Shown here in pieces: positions 36,464-44,767 of a stretch of 64,000 nucleotides of DNA (position 1 is its first letter; each line of letters begins with the position of its first letter). Where the stretch lies: the NCBI GenBank assembly GCA_963720885.1, contig CAVRGW010000006.1, positions 186,001 to 250,000 on the forward strand, in the 5' to 3' direction. The translations under genes and the position numbers were made by a program. This DNA comes from DATLLN01 sp963720885 (GTDB lineage: Bacteria > Actinomycetota > Thermoleophilia > Gaiellales > JAICJC01). The notes beneath the pieces were generated by a model that worked only from the letters and a program-made list of their open reading frames with translations, had not been told where the DNA came from and searched no databases.

Positions 36464-38068
36464 ATGAGCACCATCGCCCACAGCCTGCGACGTGTCATCT
36501 TCCGCGGTCGCACCGCGCCGGCCGTCGTCGCGTCCCCGCCGGAGGCCGAGGGCGCTGGGCAGATGGTGGCCGAGCCGTCGCCTGTCGACATCGCGCCCAA
36601 CGATCCGATCATCGCGTTCTTCCAGAGCGCTCCGGGCGCCATCGACATCGAGGGCCTGGAGCTGGAGTCGCCGGCGCTCGATCAGCTGCGCGCCGCCGGC
36701 GTCAAGCTGGTGGTTCCGCTGGTCACACAGGGCGAGCTGATCGGGCTGCTCAACCTGGGGCCGCGGCTCTCCGACCAGGAGTACTCCGGCGACGACCGGC
36801 GACTGCTCGAGAGCCTGGCGGCGCAGGCGGCGCCGGCTGTCCGCGTCGGCCAGCTGGTGCGCGAGCAGGAGGCGGAGATCCGCAGCCGGGAGCGCCTCGA
36901 CCAGGAGCTCGCAGTCGCCCGCCTGATCCAGCAGAACTTCCTGCCCCGCCAGGTGCCGGAGCTCGACGGCTGGGGCGTCGCCGCCGACTACCGCCCGGCC
37001 CGCGAGGTGGGAGGCGACTTCTACGACTTCATCGACCTTCCCGATGGGCGGCTCGGTATCGTCATCGGCGACGTCACCGACAAGGGCGTCCCCGCGGCCC
37101 TCGTGATGGCCGCAACCAGGAGCGTGCTGCGGGCGTCCGCACAGCGGCTGCTCGAGCCGGGGGCCGTTCTCGAGCGCGTCAACGAGCACCTGTGCCCGGA
37201 CATCCCGGAGAACATGTTCGTCACCTGCCTGTACGGCGTTCTCGAGCCGGACACTGGGCGCCTGGTGTTCGCGAACGCGGGCCACAACCTGCCGGTGATG
37301 TCGGTCGACGGCGTGGTCAGCGAGCTGCGGGCGCGGGGAATGCCGCTCGGTCTGATGACCGGCATGAACTACGAGGAGACCGAGGCCGTGCTGGAGCCCG
37401 GCGCGCACCTGCTGCTCTACTCGGACGGCGTGACCGAGGCGCACGACACCTCGCGCGAGATGTTCGGGTCGGACCGGCTCGCCGAGCAGATGGCGCGGTC
37501 GAGCGACGTCGCCGGCGGCCCGCTGATCGCCTCGCTGCTCGACTCGCTGGCACGCTTCACCGACGGCGTCGCCGAGCAGGAGGACGACATCACACTGGTC
37601 GCCATCCGCCGCGCCGGAGACGCCTCGACGCTGGCCGACTTCAGCGTGGCCAGCGTGCAGGGCAACGAGCGCGAGGCGATCCGGCAGCTGGAGGGGGCGC
37701 TGGCGAACGCTGCCGTCGACCCGGCGCGGCTGGAGCGGCTGAAGACCGCCGTCGGCGAGGCGACGATGAACGCGATGGAGCACGGCAACGGGTTCGACCC
37801 GGAGCTGCCGGTGCACGTCCGCGCCGTCGAGGCCGACGGTGCGATCCGGGTGTCGATCACCGACCAGGGCGGCGCCCGCGGCATCGGCGACGCCCCCGAG
37901 CCGGATCTCGAGGCCAAGCTGGCCGGCGATCAGACGCCGCGCGGCTGGGGCCTGTTCCTGATCCGCAACATGGTGGACGAGATGCATGTCAGCGGCGACG
38001 AGCAGCACCACACCGTGGAGCTCGTCCTGCGAACCGACGGAGGAGGCTCGGATGGCGACGACGCTTGA
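36464..38068 (+). CDS. GAF - PP2C phosphatase (RsbU-like) - HATPase (RsbW-like) fusion
   Basis: 534-residue cytoplasmic signalling protein. A partial GAF domain (about 35-135, VPLVTQGELIGLLNLGPRLS) is followed by a coiled linker (QEAEIRSRERLDQELAVARLIQQNFLP) and then a PP2C/SpoIIE domain (about 165-385: DYRPAREVGGDFYDF, IVIGDVTDKGVPAAL, NAGHNLPVM, LLLYSDGVTEAHD, DDITLVAIRR). The C-terminus is a GHKL kinase domain (about 400-525, GEATMNAMEHGNGF N-box, ITDQGGARGI, RGWGLFLIRNMVDEM). Phosphatase and anti-sigma-type kinase in one chain should set the phosphorylation of the two STAS proteins encoded next. ATG 36464 has GGAGG upstream. Confidence 0.92.
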   Translation: MSTIAHSLRRVIFRGRTAPAVVASPPEAEGAGQMVAEPSPVDIAPNDPIIAFFQSAPGAIDIEGLELESPALDQLRAAGVKLVVPLVTQGELIGLLNLGPRLSDQEYSGDDRRLLESLAAQAAPAVRVGQLVREQEAEIRSRERLDQELAVARLIQQNFLPRQVPELDGWGVAADYRPAREVGGDFYDFIDLPDGRLGIVIGDVTDKGVPAALVMAATRSVLRASAQRLLEPGAVLERVNEHLCPDIPENMFVTCLYGVLEPDTGRLVFANAGHNLPVMSVDGVVSELRARGMPLGLMTGMNYEETEAVLEPGAHLLLYSDGVTEAHDTSREMFGSDRLAEQMARSSDVAGGPLIASLLDSLARFTDGVAEQEDDITLVAIRRAGDASTLADFSVASVQGNEREAIRQLEGALANAAVDPARLERLKTAVGEATMNAMEHGNGFDPELPVHVRAVEADGAIRVSITDQGGARGIGDAPEPDLEAKLAGDQTPRGWGLFLIRNMVDEMHVSGDEQHHTVELVLRTDGGGSDGDDA

Positions 38069-38408
38069 AGCACGGGTGGAGGCCGGCCCGGGGCGGGCGA
38101 CGATCCACCTCGCCGGCGACATCGACGGCGGAGCGCGCGACGCCTTCGACGGCGCATACACCGAAGCGTCGTCGTCCGGCCCGGCATCTCTGCTGCTCGA
38201 CTTCGATGCCGTCGACTACATCAACTCGACCGGCATCGCCCTGATCGTGGGTTTGCTGGGCCGGGCCCGCGCGGACGGCGTCGCGGTGGCCGCCTGCGGG
38301 CTGTCAGACCACTACCGGGAGATCTTCGAGATCACCCGCCTGTCCGACTTCATGTCCATCTATGCGGACGAGGCAAGCGCCGCGTCCAGTCACGAGGGGA
38401 GCGAGTGA
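38052..38408 (+). CDS. STAS domain protein (anti-anti-sigma factor type), copy 1
   Basis: 118-residue single STAS domain. RATIHLAGDIDGGARDAFDG and LLLDFDAVDYINSTGIALIVGL are the SpoIIAA/RsbV core; Ser in INSTG is the expected phosphorylation site. The C-terminal GLSDHYREIFEITRLSDFM is typical. ATG 38052 is fixed by AGGAGG six bases before and lies inside the end of the upstream kinase gene. Likely substrate of the fused phosphatase/kinase. Its paralogue follows directly. Confidence 0.9.
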   Translation: MATTLEARVEAGPGRATIHLAGDIDGGARDAFDGAYTEASSSGPASLLLDFDAVDYINSTGIALIVGLLGRARADGVAVAACGLSDHYREIFEITRLSDFMSIYADEASAASSHEGSE

Positions 38409-38761
38409 TGACCGAGGCCACGGTGTCCATGGACGTCCGAACGCCGGACGAGTCCATCAGCGTGATCGACATCGAGGGTGAGATCACGGCGGCGTGCGAG
38501 CCGATCCTGATGGACGCCTACGGACGGGCAAGCGGCGACCGTACCCGCTGCGTGATCCTGAACTTCACCGGCCTCGAGTACATGAACTCGAGCGGGATCG
38601 GCCTGCTGGTCACCCTGCTGGTGCGGGCGAACCGCAACCGGCAGCGGCTGATGGCGTACGGGCTGACCGACCACTACCGCCAGATCTTCGAGCTGACCAG
38701 GCTCGACGAGGCTATCGGCATCCACAGCGACGAGGCCGGCGCGCTCGCAGCCGCCGCCTGA
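38408..38761 (+). CDS. STAS domain protein (anti-anti-sigma factor type), copy 2
   Basis: 117-residue STAS protein, paralogue of the preceding gene. SVIDIEGEITAACEPILMDA, LNFTGLEYMNSSGIGLLVTL (phosphorylatable Ser in MNSSG) and GLTDHYRQIFELTRLDEAI align throughout with copy 1. ATG 38408 overlaps the previous stop (TGATG) and has GAGGGGAG upstream; a GTG one codon earlier is possible. Two different STAS partners for one kinase suggests branched control. No sigma factor gene is near. Confidence 0.9.
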   Translation: MTEATVSMDVRTPDESISVIDIEGEITAACEPILMDAYGRASGDRTRCVILNFTGLEYMNSSGIGLLVTLLVRANRNRQRLMAYGLTDHYRQIFELTRLDEAIGIHSDEAGALAAAA

Positions 38762-38775
38762 AGGGAGCGAACGAC

Positions 38776-39510
38776 GTGAGCAGCGAGCGAACACATCGAG
38801 ACGGCGAGTCCTGGGCGAAGCCCGTCGAGCGGCTCGAGGTGGCCGGCGTGCAGCCGGGCTCGTCGGGGATCAACGTCGCCGGCCGGCGGCCGACGTCGCC
38901 GATCCAGGGCTTCGGCCGGATGTGGCAGAAGACCTACCGCGTGCGGCTGCTGGGCGCCGACGTCACCCCGCAGCAGGTGATCGCCGTCTGGAAGCGCGAC
39001 TTCCCGTCGTTCTGGCCGACGAACAACCGCTTCTTCGCGCCGCTGGCCGGCATCCAGCCGGGCGAGGTCGCAGTGCTCGACCTGGGCATGCCGGGCGGCA
39101 TGAAGCTCTCGACCGGCGTGCTGGTGATGTACGCCGACGACGAGTCCTTCACGCTGATGACGCCGCAGGGCCACATGTTCGCCGGGTGGATCACGTTCAG
39201 CGCATACGAGGAGGGCGGCGTGACCGTCGCCCAGGCGCACGTGCTGATGCGCGCCTCCGATCCGATCTACGAGATGGGCATGACCTTCGGCGGCCACAAG
39301 CAGGAGGACCGGCACTGGGAGCACACCCTGCAGTCGCTGGCCCGGGCGTTCGGCGTCGACGGTCACGTGGTCTCGGAGATGGTGTGCGTCGACCGCAGCC
39401 GCCAGTGGGGGAACGCGGGCAACGTGTGGCACAACTCGGGCATCCGCTCCGGCATCCACATGGCGACCGCCCCCGCGCGGTTCGCAGCCAAGCCGTTCAA
39501 GCGTGGCTGA
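38776..39510 (+). CDS. hypothetical protein downstream of STAS genes
   Basis: 244-residue soluble protein with a polar N-terminal 45 residues, then a compact domain: WQKTYRVRLLGADVTPQQVIAVW, FPSFWPTNNRFFAPLAGI, LSTGVLVMYADDESFTLMTP, HMFAGWITFSAYEEGGVTVAQ and HWEHTLQSLARAFGVDG. The beta-rich middle with a long C-terminal helix looks like an SRPBCC/START-like or DUF1990-like fold, which I cannot confirm. GTG 38776 has AAGGGAG eight bases upstream. It is in the same transcript as the STAS genes and overlaps the oxidoreductase start by eight bases. Function unknown. Confidence 0.75.
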   Translation: MSSERTHRDGESWAKPVERLEVAGVQPGSSGINVAGRRPTSPIQGFGRMWQKTYRVRLLGADVTPQQVIAVWKRDFPSFWPTNNRFFAPLAGIQPGEVAVLDLGMPGGMKLSTGVLVMYADDESFTLMTPQGHMFAGWITFSAYEEGGVTVAQAHVLMRASDPIYEMGMTFGGHKQEDRHWEHTLQSLARAFGVDGHVVSEMVCVDRSRQWGNAGNVWHNSGIRSGIHMATAPARFAAKPFKRG

Positions 39511-40930
39511 AGACCCCGACGCGATCGTCGTCGGGGCAGGCCCCAACGGGCTGGCGGCGGCGATCGCGCTGGCCCGGGCCGGCCGCTCCGTGCGGGTGCT
39601 GGAGGCCGAGTCCGAGATCGGTGGCGGCACCCGCACCGAGGAGCTGACCCTTCCCGGGTTCCGGCATGACGTGTGCTCCGCGATCCACCCGCTGGCACTG
39701 GCGTCCCCCGCGCTGTCCGCGCTGCCGCTGGAGGAGCACGGCCTGCGCTTCGTCCAGCCCGACCTGGCCCTGGCGCACCCGCTCGACGGCGGCACCGCCG
39801 CGGCGCTGCACCGCTCGGTCGACGACACGGCTTCGTCGCTGGGCGCCGACGCGGCGGCCTACCGCGGGCTGATCGGCCCGGCGGCGCGCGACTGGCGGGC
39901 CCTGATGGACGACCTGCTCGGTCCGCCCGTGCGCCCGCCCCGCCACCCCGTGGCGACCGGGAGGTTCGGGTTGCTGGCGATCCGCTCGGCGGCGGGGCTG
40001 GCGCGGGCCCGGTTCGCCACCGAGCCGGCGCGGGCGCTGGTCGCGGGCAACGCAGCGCACGCGATGCAGCCGCTGGAGAATCGCGGGACGGCGGCGTTCG
40101 CGCTGATGCTGCAGATGCTCGGGCACGGCGTCGGCTGGCCGGTCGCTGTGGGTGGCTCCGCGGCGATCACCGGCGCGATGGCCTCGCTGCTCCGCTCGCT
40201 GGGCGGCGAGATCACGACCGGCGCGCCGGTCACTTCGCTGGCCGACGTCGAGGGCGCGCGGGCGGTGCTGCTGGACGTCACGCCGCGCGCGCTGCTCCGG
40301 ATCGCCGGTGACGCGCTGCCCCCGCGGTACTCCAGGGCACTCTGCGGCTTCCGCTACGGCCCCGGCGTCTTCAAGCTGGACTACGCGCTCTCGGAGCCGG
40401 TGCCGTGGGCGGCCGAGGAGCCGCGGAGGGCGGGCACAGTGCACGTCGGCGGGACGCTGACCGAGATCTGCGCGTCGGAGGCGGAGGTGGCGCGCGGCGT
40501 CCATCCCCGGCGTCCGTACGTGCTGGTCGCGCAGCAGAGCCTGTTCGATCCCAGCCGCGCGCCCGGCGGCAAGCACACGCTGTGGGCCTACTGTCACGTG
40601 CCCAACGGATCGACGCTGGACATGACCGAGGCGATCGAGGATCAGCTCGAGCGGTTCGCCCCCGGGTTCCGCGACGTCGTCCTCGCCCGCCATGTGATGG
40701 GCCCGGCGGCGATGGAGGCGCACAACCGCAACTACGTCGGCGGCGACATCAACGGCGGCGCCGCGAACCTGCGCCAGCTGCTGGCGCGGCCGGCTCTGCG
40801 CCGGGTGCCGTACACCACGCCCGACCCCCGGCTGTTCATCTGCTCGTCGTCCACGCCGCCCGGCGGCGGGGTGCACGGGATGTGCGGCTGGCTGGCGGCG
40901 CAGGCGGCTCTGCGCGGCATCCTCCGCTGA
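39503..40930 (+). CDS. FAD-dependent oxidoreductase (phytoene desaturase-like)
   Basis: 475-residue NAD(P)/FAD-binding protein of the phytoene dehydrogenase/CrtI-like group. The dinucleotide motif DAIVVGAGPNGLAAAIALARAG at residues 5-27 is followed by VRVLEAESEIGGGTRT. The middle contains SLGADAAAYRGLI and QMLGHGVGWPVAVGGSAAIT, and the C-terminus ends with FICSSSTPPGGGVHGMCGWLAA, the usual FAD-contact ending of this group. No carotenoid genes are nearby, so the substrate could be another isoprenoid or a lipid. GTG 39503 overlaps the upstream stop by eight bases. Confidence 0.87.
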   Translation: MAEDPDAIVVGAGPNGLAAAIALARAGRSVRVLEAESEIGGGTRTEELTLPGFRHDVCSAIHPLALASPALSALPLEEHGLRFVQPDLALAHPLDGGTAAALHRSVDDTASSLGADAAAYRGLIGPAARDWRALMDDLLGPPVRPPRHPVATGRFGLLAIRSAAGLARARFATEPARALVAGNAAHAMQPLENRGTAAFALMLQMLGHGVGWPVAVGGSAAITGAMASLLRSLGGEITTGAPVTSLADVEGARAVLLDVTPRALLRIAGDALPPRYSRALCGFRYGPGVFKLDYALSEPVPWAAEEPRRAGTVHVGGTLTEICASEAEVARGVHPRRPYVLVAQQSLFDPSRAPGGKHTLWAYCHVPNGSTLDMTEAIEDQLERFAPGFRDVVLARHVMGPAAMEAHNRNYVGGDINGGAANLRQLLARPALRRVPYTTPDPRLFICSSSTPPGGGVHGMCGWLAAQAALRGILR

Positions 40931-40950
40931 TTCTCCCTATCCTCTGCGTC

Positions 40951-41808
40951 GTGGCCCTCTACCGCCTGGCCGAGGATCTGCCCGCGATCGACGACGCCGT
41001 CGTCATCGCGTCGTTCGACGGCTGGGTCGACGCGGCCGAGGCGGCGTCCGACGCTGTGGCCCATATCGGAGCCGGCGGCACCGTGGTTGCGACCTTCGAC
41101 GGCGACGCGATCTTCGACTACCGGTCGCGCCGGCCGATCCTCGACGTCGAGGACGGACGGTTGTCCGAGCTGCGCTGGCCGGAGCTGGCGCTGCGCCACG
41201 TCCGGGTCGCCGGACGCGACCTCCTGGTCTTCGCGGGCGCCGAGCCCGATCTGCGCTGGCAGGAGCTGGCATCCGACGTCGCCGAACTCATGCACCGGCT
41301 GGGCGTCGTCGAGTGGGTCAGCCTGGGGGCCGTGCCCGCCGCGGTCGCCCATACCAGGCCGGTGCCGCTGATGGCCACGGCGTCGCAGGACGACCTGCTG
41401 GCGCCGGGCGAGGCGCGCGGCCCAGAGGGCCTGTTGCGCGTCCCCGCCGCGGCGCTGTCGGCGCTGGAGATGGCGGTCACCGCCTCGGGTATCCCGGCCG
41501 CCGGATTCTTCGCCCAGGTGCCGCCGTATGCCAGCATCGGCTACGCGGCGGCCAGCGTCGCGCTGGTCGAGCGGCTCGGCCGCCACCTGAGCATCGACTT
41601 CGACGTCGACGACCTGCGCAACGACGAGCGCGAGCAGCACGCCCACTACGACGCGGCCGTCGCCGCCGACGCGATGCTCAAGGACACCGTCCGCCGGCTG
41701 GAGTCCGTCGCGGGCGAGCTCGACGAGGAGCAGCTCCCGTCCGGTGACGAGCTGGCGCGCGAGATCGAGCGCTTCCTCCGCGGCCAGGGCGAGCCCGGCG
41801 ACGGCTGA
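40951..41808 (+). CDS. PAC2 family protein
   Basis: 285-residue protein of the PAC2 (proteasome assembly chaperone 2-like) family, common in actinobacteria. DAVVIASFDGWVDAAEAAS opens the domain, followed by VVATFDGDAIFDYRSRRPILDV, LLVFAGAEPDLRWQEL and AGFFAQVPPYASIGYAAASVALVERL. The C-terminal part has a helical region (REQHAHYDAAVAADAMLKDTVRRLE). GTG 40951 comes 20 bases after the oxidoreductase. It ends at the terminator-like hairpin at 41813. Molecular role unknown; proteasome-related function is speculative in bacteria. Confidence 0.88.
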   Translation: MALYRLAEDLPAIDDAVVIASFDGWVDAAEAASDAVAHIGAGGTVVATFDGDAIFDYRSRRPILDVEDGRLSELRWPELALRHVRVAGRDLLVFAGAEPDLRWQELASDVAELMHRLGVVEWVSLGAVPAAVAHTRPVPLMATASQDDLLAPGEARGPEGLLRVPAAALSALEMAVTASGIPAAGFFAQVPPYASIGYAAASVALVERLGRHLSIDFDVDDLRNDEREQHAHYDAAVAADAMLKDTVRRLESVAGELDEEQLPSGDELAREIERFLRGQGEPGDG

Positions 41809-41812
41809 CTCG

Positions 41813-41843
41813 TGAAAAATCGGGGTCAGACCCCGATTTTTCA
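41813..41843. terminator. Bidirectional terminator-like hairpin of the GGGGTC family
   Basis: TGAAAAATCGGGGTC (41813-41827), A, and GACCCCGATTTTTCA (41829-41843): a perfect 15-bp stem between two convergent genes, with A/T tracts on both sides. Its right end includes the stop codon (TGA on the minus strand, 41843-41841) of the HesB-like gene. Confidence 0.85.
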
Positions 41844-42140
41844 GACGATCGGCTTGGGCATCAGCGAGAAGGTCACGTCGGTGCCCTCGACGTGCGCATC
41901 CAGCGCCGCATCTTCGAGGATGCGTGCGCCCGCGGAATCCAGGTACACGTGGGCCTCGTCCTGCGTGATCTCCGCGTCCCCATCCTCGGGACGGTCGACC
42001 AGGGCGAGCACGAAGCCCGGCGCGGCGCCGTTCTCGGCCGCCTTGCCCAGCTGGACGCGCACGCCGCCGCCCTCGGGCAGGTCGGCCTGCTCGACCAGAT
42101 TGCGGATGACTTCGGCGGTTCCAGTGGTCAGCTCGAGCAT
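41841..42140 (-). CDS. HesB/IscA-like protein lacking cysteines
   Basis: 99-residue protein with the HesB/IscA-type fold pattern: MLELTTGTAEVIRNLVEQAD, GGGVRVQLGKAA, FVLALVDRPEDGDAEI and HVYLDSAGARILEDAALDAHV. Classical A-type carriers bind iron-sulfur through three cysteines (C and C-x-C); none exists in this protein, so it should not carry a cluster the usual way. ATG 42140, divergent from the MttB-like gene over 88 bases. The stop codon lies inside the repeat hairpin. Related cysteine-less members occur in other actinobacteria, with unknown role. Confidence 0.78.
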   Translation of the reverse strand: MLELTTGTAEVIRNLVEQADLPEGGGVRVQLGKAAENGAAPGFVLALVDRPEDGDAEITQDEAHVYLDSAGARILEDAALDAHVEGTDVTFSLMPKPIV

Positions 42141-42228
42141 GTGATCTCCTCTGTCGTTCGTGCGAACAGCGCCGGATACCCGTGATCGCGCCCGCCCAAA
42201 CCGGGACCGCTGAGATACCCTGCCGCGC

Positions 42229-43671
42229 GTGTTCGAGAAGCGCGTCCCCCACTACGAGCTGCTGTCCGAGGACGCGATGGCCACGATCGAGGGCGGGTGG
42301 CGGCGGCTGATCTCCGAGATCGGCGTCGAGTTCCTGCACGACGACGCCGTCGAGCTGTTCCGCGCCGCCGGCCAGCGGATCGAGGGCCAGGTCGTCCACT
42401 TCGACCCCGACTTCGTGCTCGATCAGGTCGCCAAGGCTCCCTCCGAGTACGACCTCGCCGCCCGCAACCCGGGCCGCACCGTGCGGGTGGGCGGCCGCCA
42501 CATGTTCTTCGCGCCAACGCAGGGGCCGCCGTTCGTCCGCGAGGGCGACGACCGGCGCGAGGCGACGCTGGCCGACTTCGAGCAGTTCTGCCGGCTGTCG
42601 CAGACGTTCGAGCAGCTGGACACGCCCGGCGGCCTGTGCTGCGAGCCGAACGACCGGCCGCTCGACTCACGCCACCTCGACATGCTGCTGGCCGTCCAGA
42701 CGCTGACCGACAAGCCGTACATGGGCGCGGTGATCACCGGCGAGGCGGCGCGCGACACGCTGGAGATGACCGACATCCTGTTCGGCCCCAACGATGCCGA
42801 CCGTCCCGAGGCGCGCGTCTTCGCAGTGGTCAACGCCAACTCACCGCTGCGCTTCGACACGCGGATGCTGGAGGCGATGATCGTCTACGCCGAGGCCGGG
42901 CAGGTGAACGTGATCACGCCGTTCCTGCTGATGGGCGCAATGGCGCCGGCGTCCGTGCCGGCGGCGCTGGTGCAGCAGACGGTCGAGGCCCTGGCCGGGC
43001 TGTCGCTCACCCAGCTGATCCGCCCGGGGGCGCCGGTGATCCTCGGCTCGTTCCTGTCGCACACCGACATGCAGTCCGGCTCGCCCGGCTTCGGCGGCCC
43101 CGAGTCGGCGATCGGCCTGCTCTGCTCGGGGCAGATCGCCCGCCGCTTCGGCATCCCCTGGCGGGCCGGCGGCGGGTTCCTGACGTCCAGCCAGCTGCCC
43201 GACGCGCAGGCCGCGTACGAGGGGTTGAACACGATGCTGCCGGCGTTTCTGGCGGGCGCCAACTACGTCGAGCACGCCGCCGGCTGGCTGGAGTCCGGCC
43301 TGGTCGCCAGCTACGAGAAGTTCATCGTCGACATCGAGATGCTGCGGATGCTGCAGGAGGAGTTCAAGCCGCTCGAGGTCGACGAGGAGAGCCTGGCCTA
43401 CGGCGCGCACCAGGAGGTCGGCCCCGGCGGCCACTTCCTCGGCGCCGTGCACACGCTGGAGCGGTTCCGCGACTGCTTCTACCGGCCGCTGCTCTCCTCC
43501 ACAGAGAACTTCGAGCGCTGGGAGCGGAACGGTGCGCACGATGCCGCCGCCCGCGCGGCGGGGATCTGGCGGGAGACGCTCGAGGGCTACGAGCAGCCGC
43601 CGCTGGACGACGGCGTCCGCGGCGCGTTGGAGGAGTTCGTCACACGGCGGCGCGCCGAGCTCGGTGACTGA
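42229..43671 (+). CDS. MttB-family (trimethylamine methyltransferase-like) protein
   Basis: 480-residue TIM-barrel protein of the MttB superfamily. True trimethylamine methyltransferases have an in-frame TAG (pyrrolysine); here the frame has no TAG, so this is a non-pyrrolysine member, some of which demethylate glycine betaine, proline betaine or carnitine. Segments: RRLISEIGVEFLHDDAVELF, MFFAPTQGPPFV, YMGAVITGEAARDTLEM, LGSFLSHTDMQSGSPGFGGP and GGHFLGAVHTLERFRDCFY. GTG 42229 start. No corrinoid-binding partner or reactivase gene is in the window. Stop overlaps the next gene by eight bases. Methyl donor unknown; a quaternary or tertiary amine is likely. Confidence 0.9.
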   Translation: MFEKRVPHYELLSEDAMATIEGGWRRLISEIGVEFLHDDAVELFRAAGQRIEGQVVHFDPDFVLDQVAKAPSEYDLAARNPGRTVRVGGRHMFFAPTQGPPFVREGDDRREATLADFEQFCRLSQTFEQLDTPGGLCCEPNDRPLDSRHLDMLLAVQTLTDKPYMGAVITGEAARDTLEMTDILFGPNDADRPEARVFAVVNANSPLRFDTRMLEAMIVYAEAGQVNVITPFLLMGAMAPASVPAALVQQTVEALAGLSLTQLIRPGAPVILGSFLSHTDMQSGSPGFGGPESAIGLLCSGQIARRFGIPWRAGGGFLTSSQLPDAQAAYEGLNTMLPAFLAGANYVEHAAGWLESGLVASYEKFIVDIEMLRMLQEEFKPLEVDEESLAYGAHQEVGPGGHFLGAVHTLERFRDCFYRPLLSSTENFERWERNGAHDAAARAAGIWRETLEGYEQPPLDDGVRGALEEFVTRRRAELGD

Positions 43672-44767
43672 GATCGTCGCCGTCCGCGGCTACCGCCAGC
43701 AGCAGCCGTTCGCCGCCGGCGAGTACGCCACCTCGGGAGGATCGGCGTCCGGCTTCGACTCGACGATCGTCGCCCTGGACACCGCGGGGGGCATCACCGG
43801 GTGGGGCGAGATGGCGCCGCTGGGGTCGTTCTACGCACCGTCGTTCGCCGCCGGCGCGCGCGCCGGGCTGGCCGAGCTCGCCGCGTCGCTGATCGGTCAG
43901 GACGCCGCACAGCCGCTGCGCGTGGCCGAGCACATGGACGCCGCGCTGCGCGGCAATCCATACGTCAAGTCGGCGATCGACATGGCGTGCTGGGACGCCG
44001 CCGCGCGGATCCGCGGGCTGCCGCTGTGCACGGCGCTGGGCGGTGGACACGGCGAGTCGGTCGAGCTGTACCGCTCGATCCCGCCGGTGGCGCCGGACGA
44101 GGCTGCCGCCCTGGCACGGCGGCACCTCGCCGAGGGATACCGACGGCTGCAGGTCAAGGTGGGCGGCGAGCCGGCCATCGACGCCGAGCGCCTGGCCGCC
44201 GTGCGCGAAGCCGCCGGGCCGGACATCGTGCTCTTTGCCGATGCCAACGCCGGCTGGAACACCACCCCGGCGCTGCGGTTCGTCCGGCTGGCCGCGGACG
44301 TCGACCACGTGCTGGAGCAGCCCTGCGAAACGCTCGCCGAGTGCCGCCTGGTACGCGAGCACTGCAGCTCGCCGATGGTGCTGGACGAGAGCATCGATTC
44401 GATGGCAGCGCTGCTCGCCGCCTGGCGCGACGGCATCGCCGGCGGAGTGACGATCAAGATCGCCCGGGTCGGCGGTGTCACCCGGGCGGCCCAGATCAGG
44501 GACGTCGCCGTCGAGCTGGGGATGATGGTCACCGTGGAGGACACGGGCGGCGCCGGCATCGATACGGCGGCCATGGCGCACCTCTCGGTCTCGACGCCGG
44601 AGCGGTACCGCATGCACACCGTCGACTTCAACGCCTGGGTGACGGTCGACAACGCGGAGGGGATGCCCGCGCCGCGGAACGGCAGCCTCGCGCCGCCGGA
44701 CGGCCCGGGCCTGGGCGTGCGCGTGCTGGACGGTGCCCTCGGCGACCCGTTCCTCCAGGTGCCATGA
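43664..44767 (+). CDS. Mandelate racemase/muconate lactonizing enzyme family protein
   Basis: 367-residue enolase-superfamily enzyme. The N-terminal capping domain has PFAAGEYATSGGSASGFDST and GWGEMAPLGSFYAPSF. The barrel has the catalytic RLQVKVGGEP (K-x-K-type Lys), metal ligands in LFADANAGWN (Asp), HVLEQPCE (Glu) and VLDESIDS (Asp/Glu), and TIKIARVGGVTRAAQ with the opposite-face Lys. Two Lys acid/base residues are typical of epimerases/racemases, including cis-3-hydroxyproline dehydratase and hydroxyproline-betaine epimerase. With an MttB-like gene before it, a betaine-type substrate is attractive. GTG 43664; the stop overlaps the next start by four bases. Confidence 0.87.
   Translation: MTEIVAVRGYRQQQPFAAGEYATSGGSASGFDSTIVALDTAGGITGWGEMAPLGSFYAPSFAAGARAGLAELAASLIGQDAAQPLRVAEHMDAALRGNPYVKSAIDMACWDAAARIRGLPLCTALGGGHGESVELYRSIPPVAPDEAAALARRHLAEGYRRLQVKVGGEPAIDAERLAAVREAAGPDIVLFADANAGWNTTPALRFVRLAADVDHVLEQPCETLAECRLVREHCSSPMVLDESIDSMAALLAAWRDGIAGGVTIKIARVGGVTRAAQIRDVAVELGMMVTVEDTGGAGIDTAAMAHLSVSTPERYRMHTVDFNAWVTVDNAEGMPAPRNGSLAPPDGPGLGVRVLDGALGDPFLQVP

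Noticed and set aside
35740..38244. 834-codon plus-strand open frame spanning the SARP and phosphatase region
   Set aside because: It runs antisense to one gene and out of frame with the other; its sequence is low-complexity Arg/Gly/Ala.
42156..42167. GTTCG-TG-CGAAC in the gap before the MttB-like gene, considered as a LexA/SOS box
   Set aside because: The half-sites are in the reverse order of the actinobacterial SOS box (CGAAC-N4-GTTCG) and the arms have only 5 bp.
42229..43671. Pyrrolysine-containing trimethylamine methyltransferase
   Set aside because: The reading frame is continuous without an internal TAG codon, so it is a non-pyrrolysine MttB-family member.
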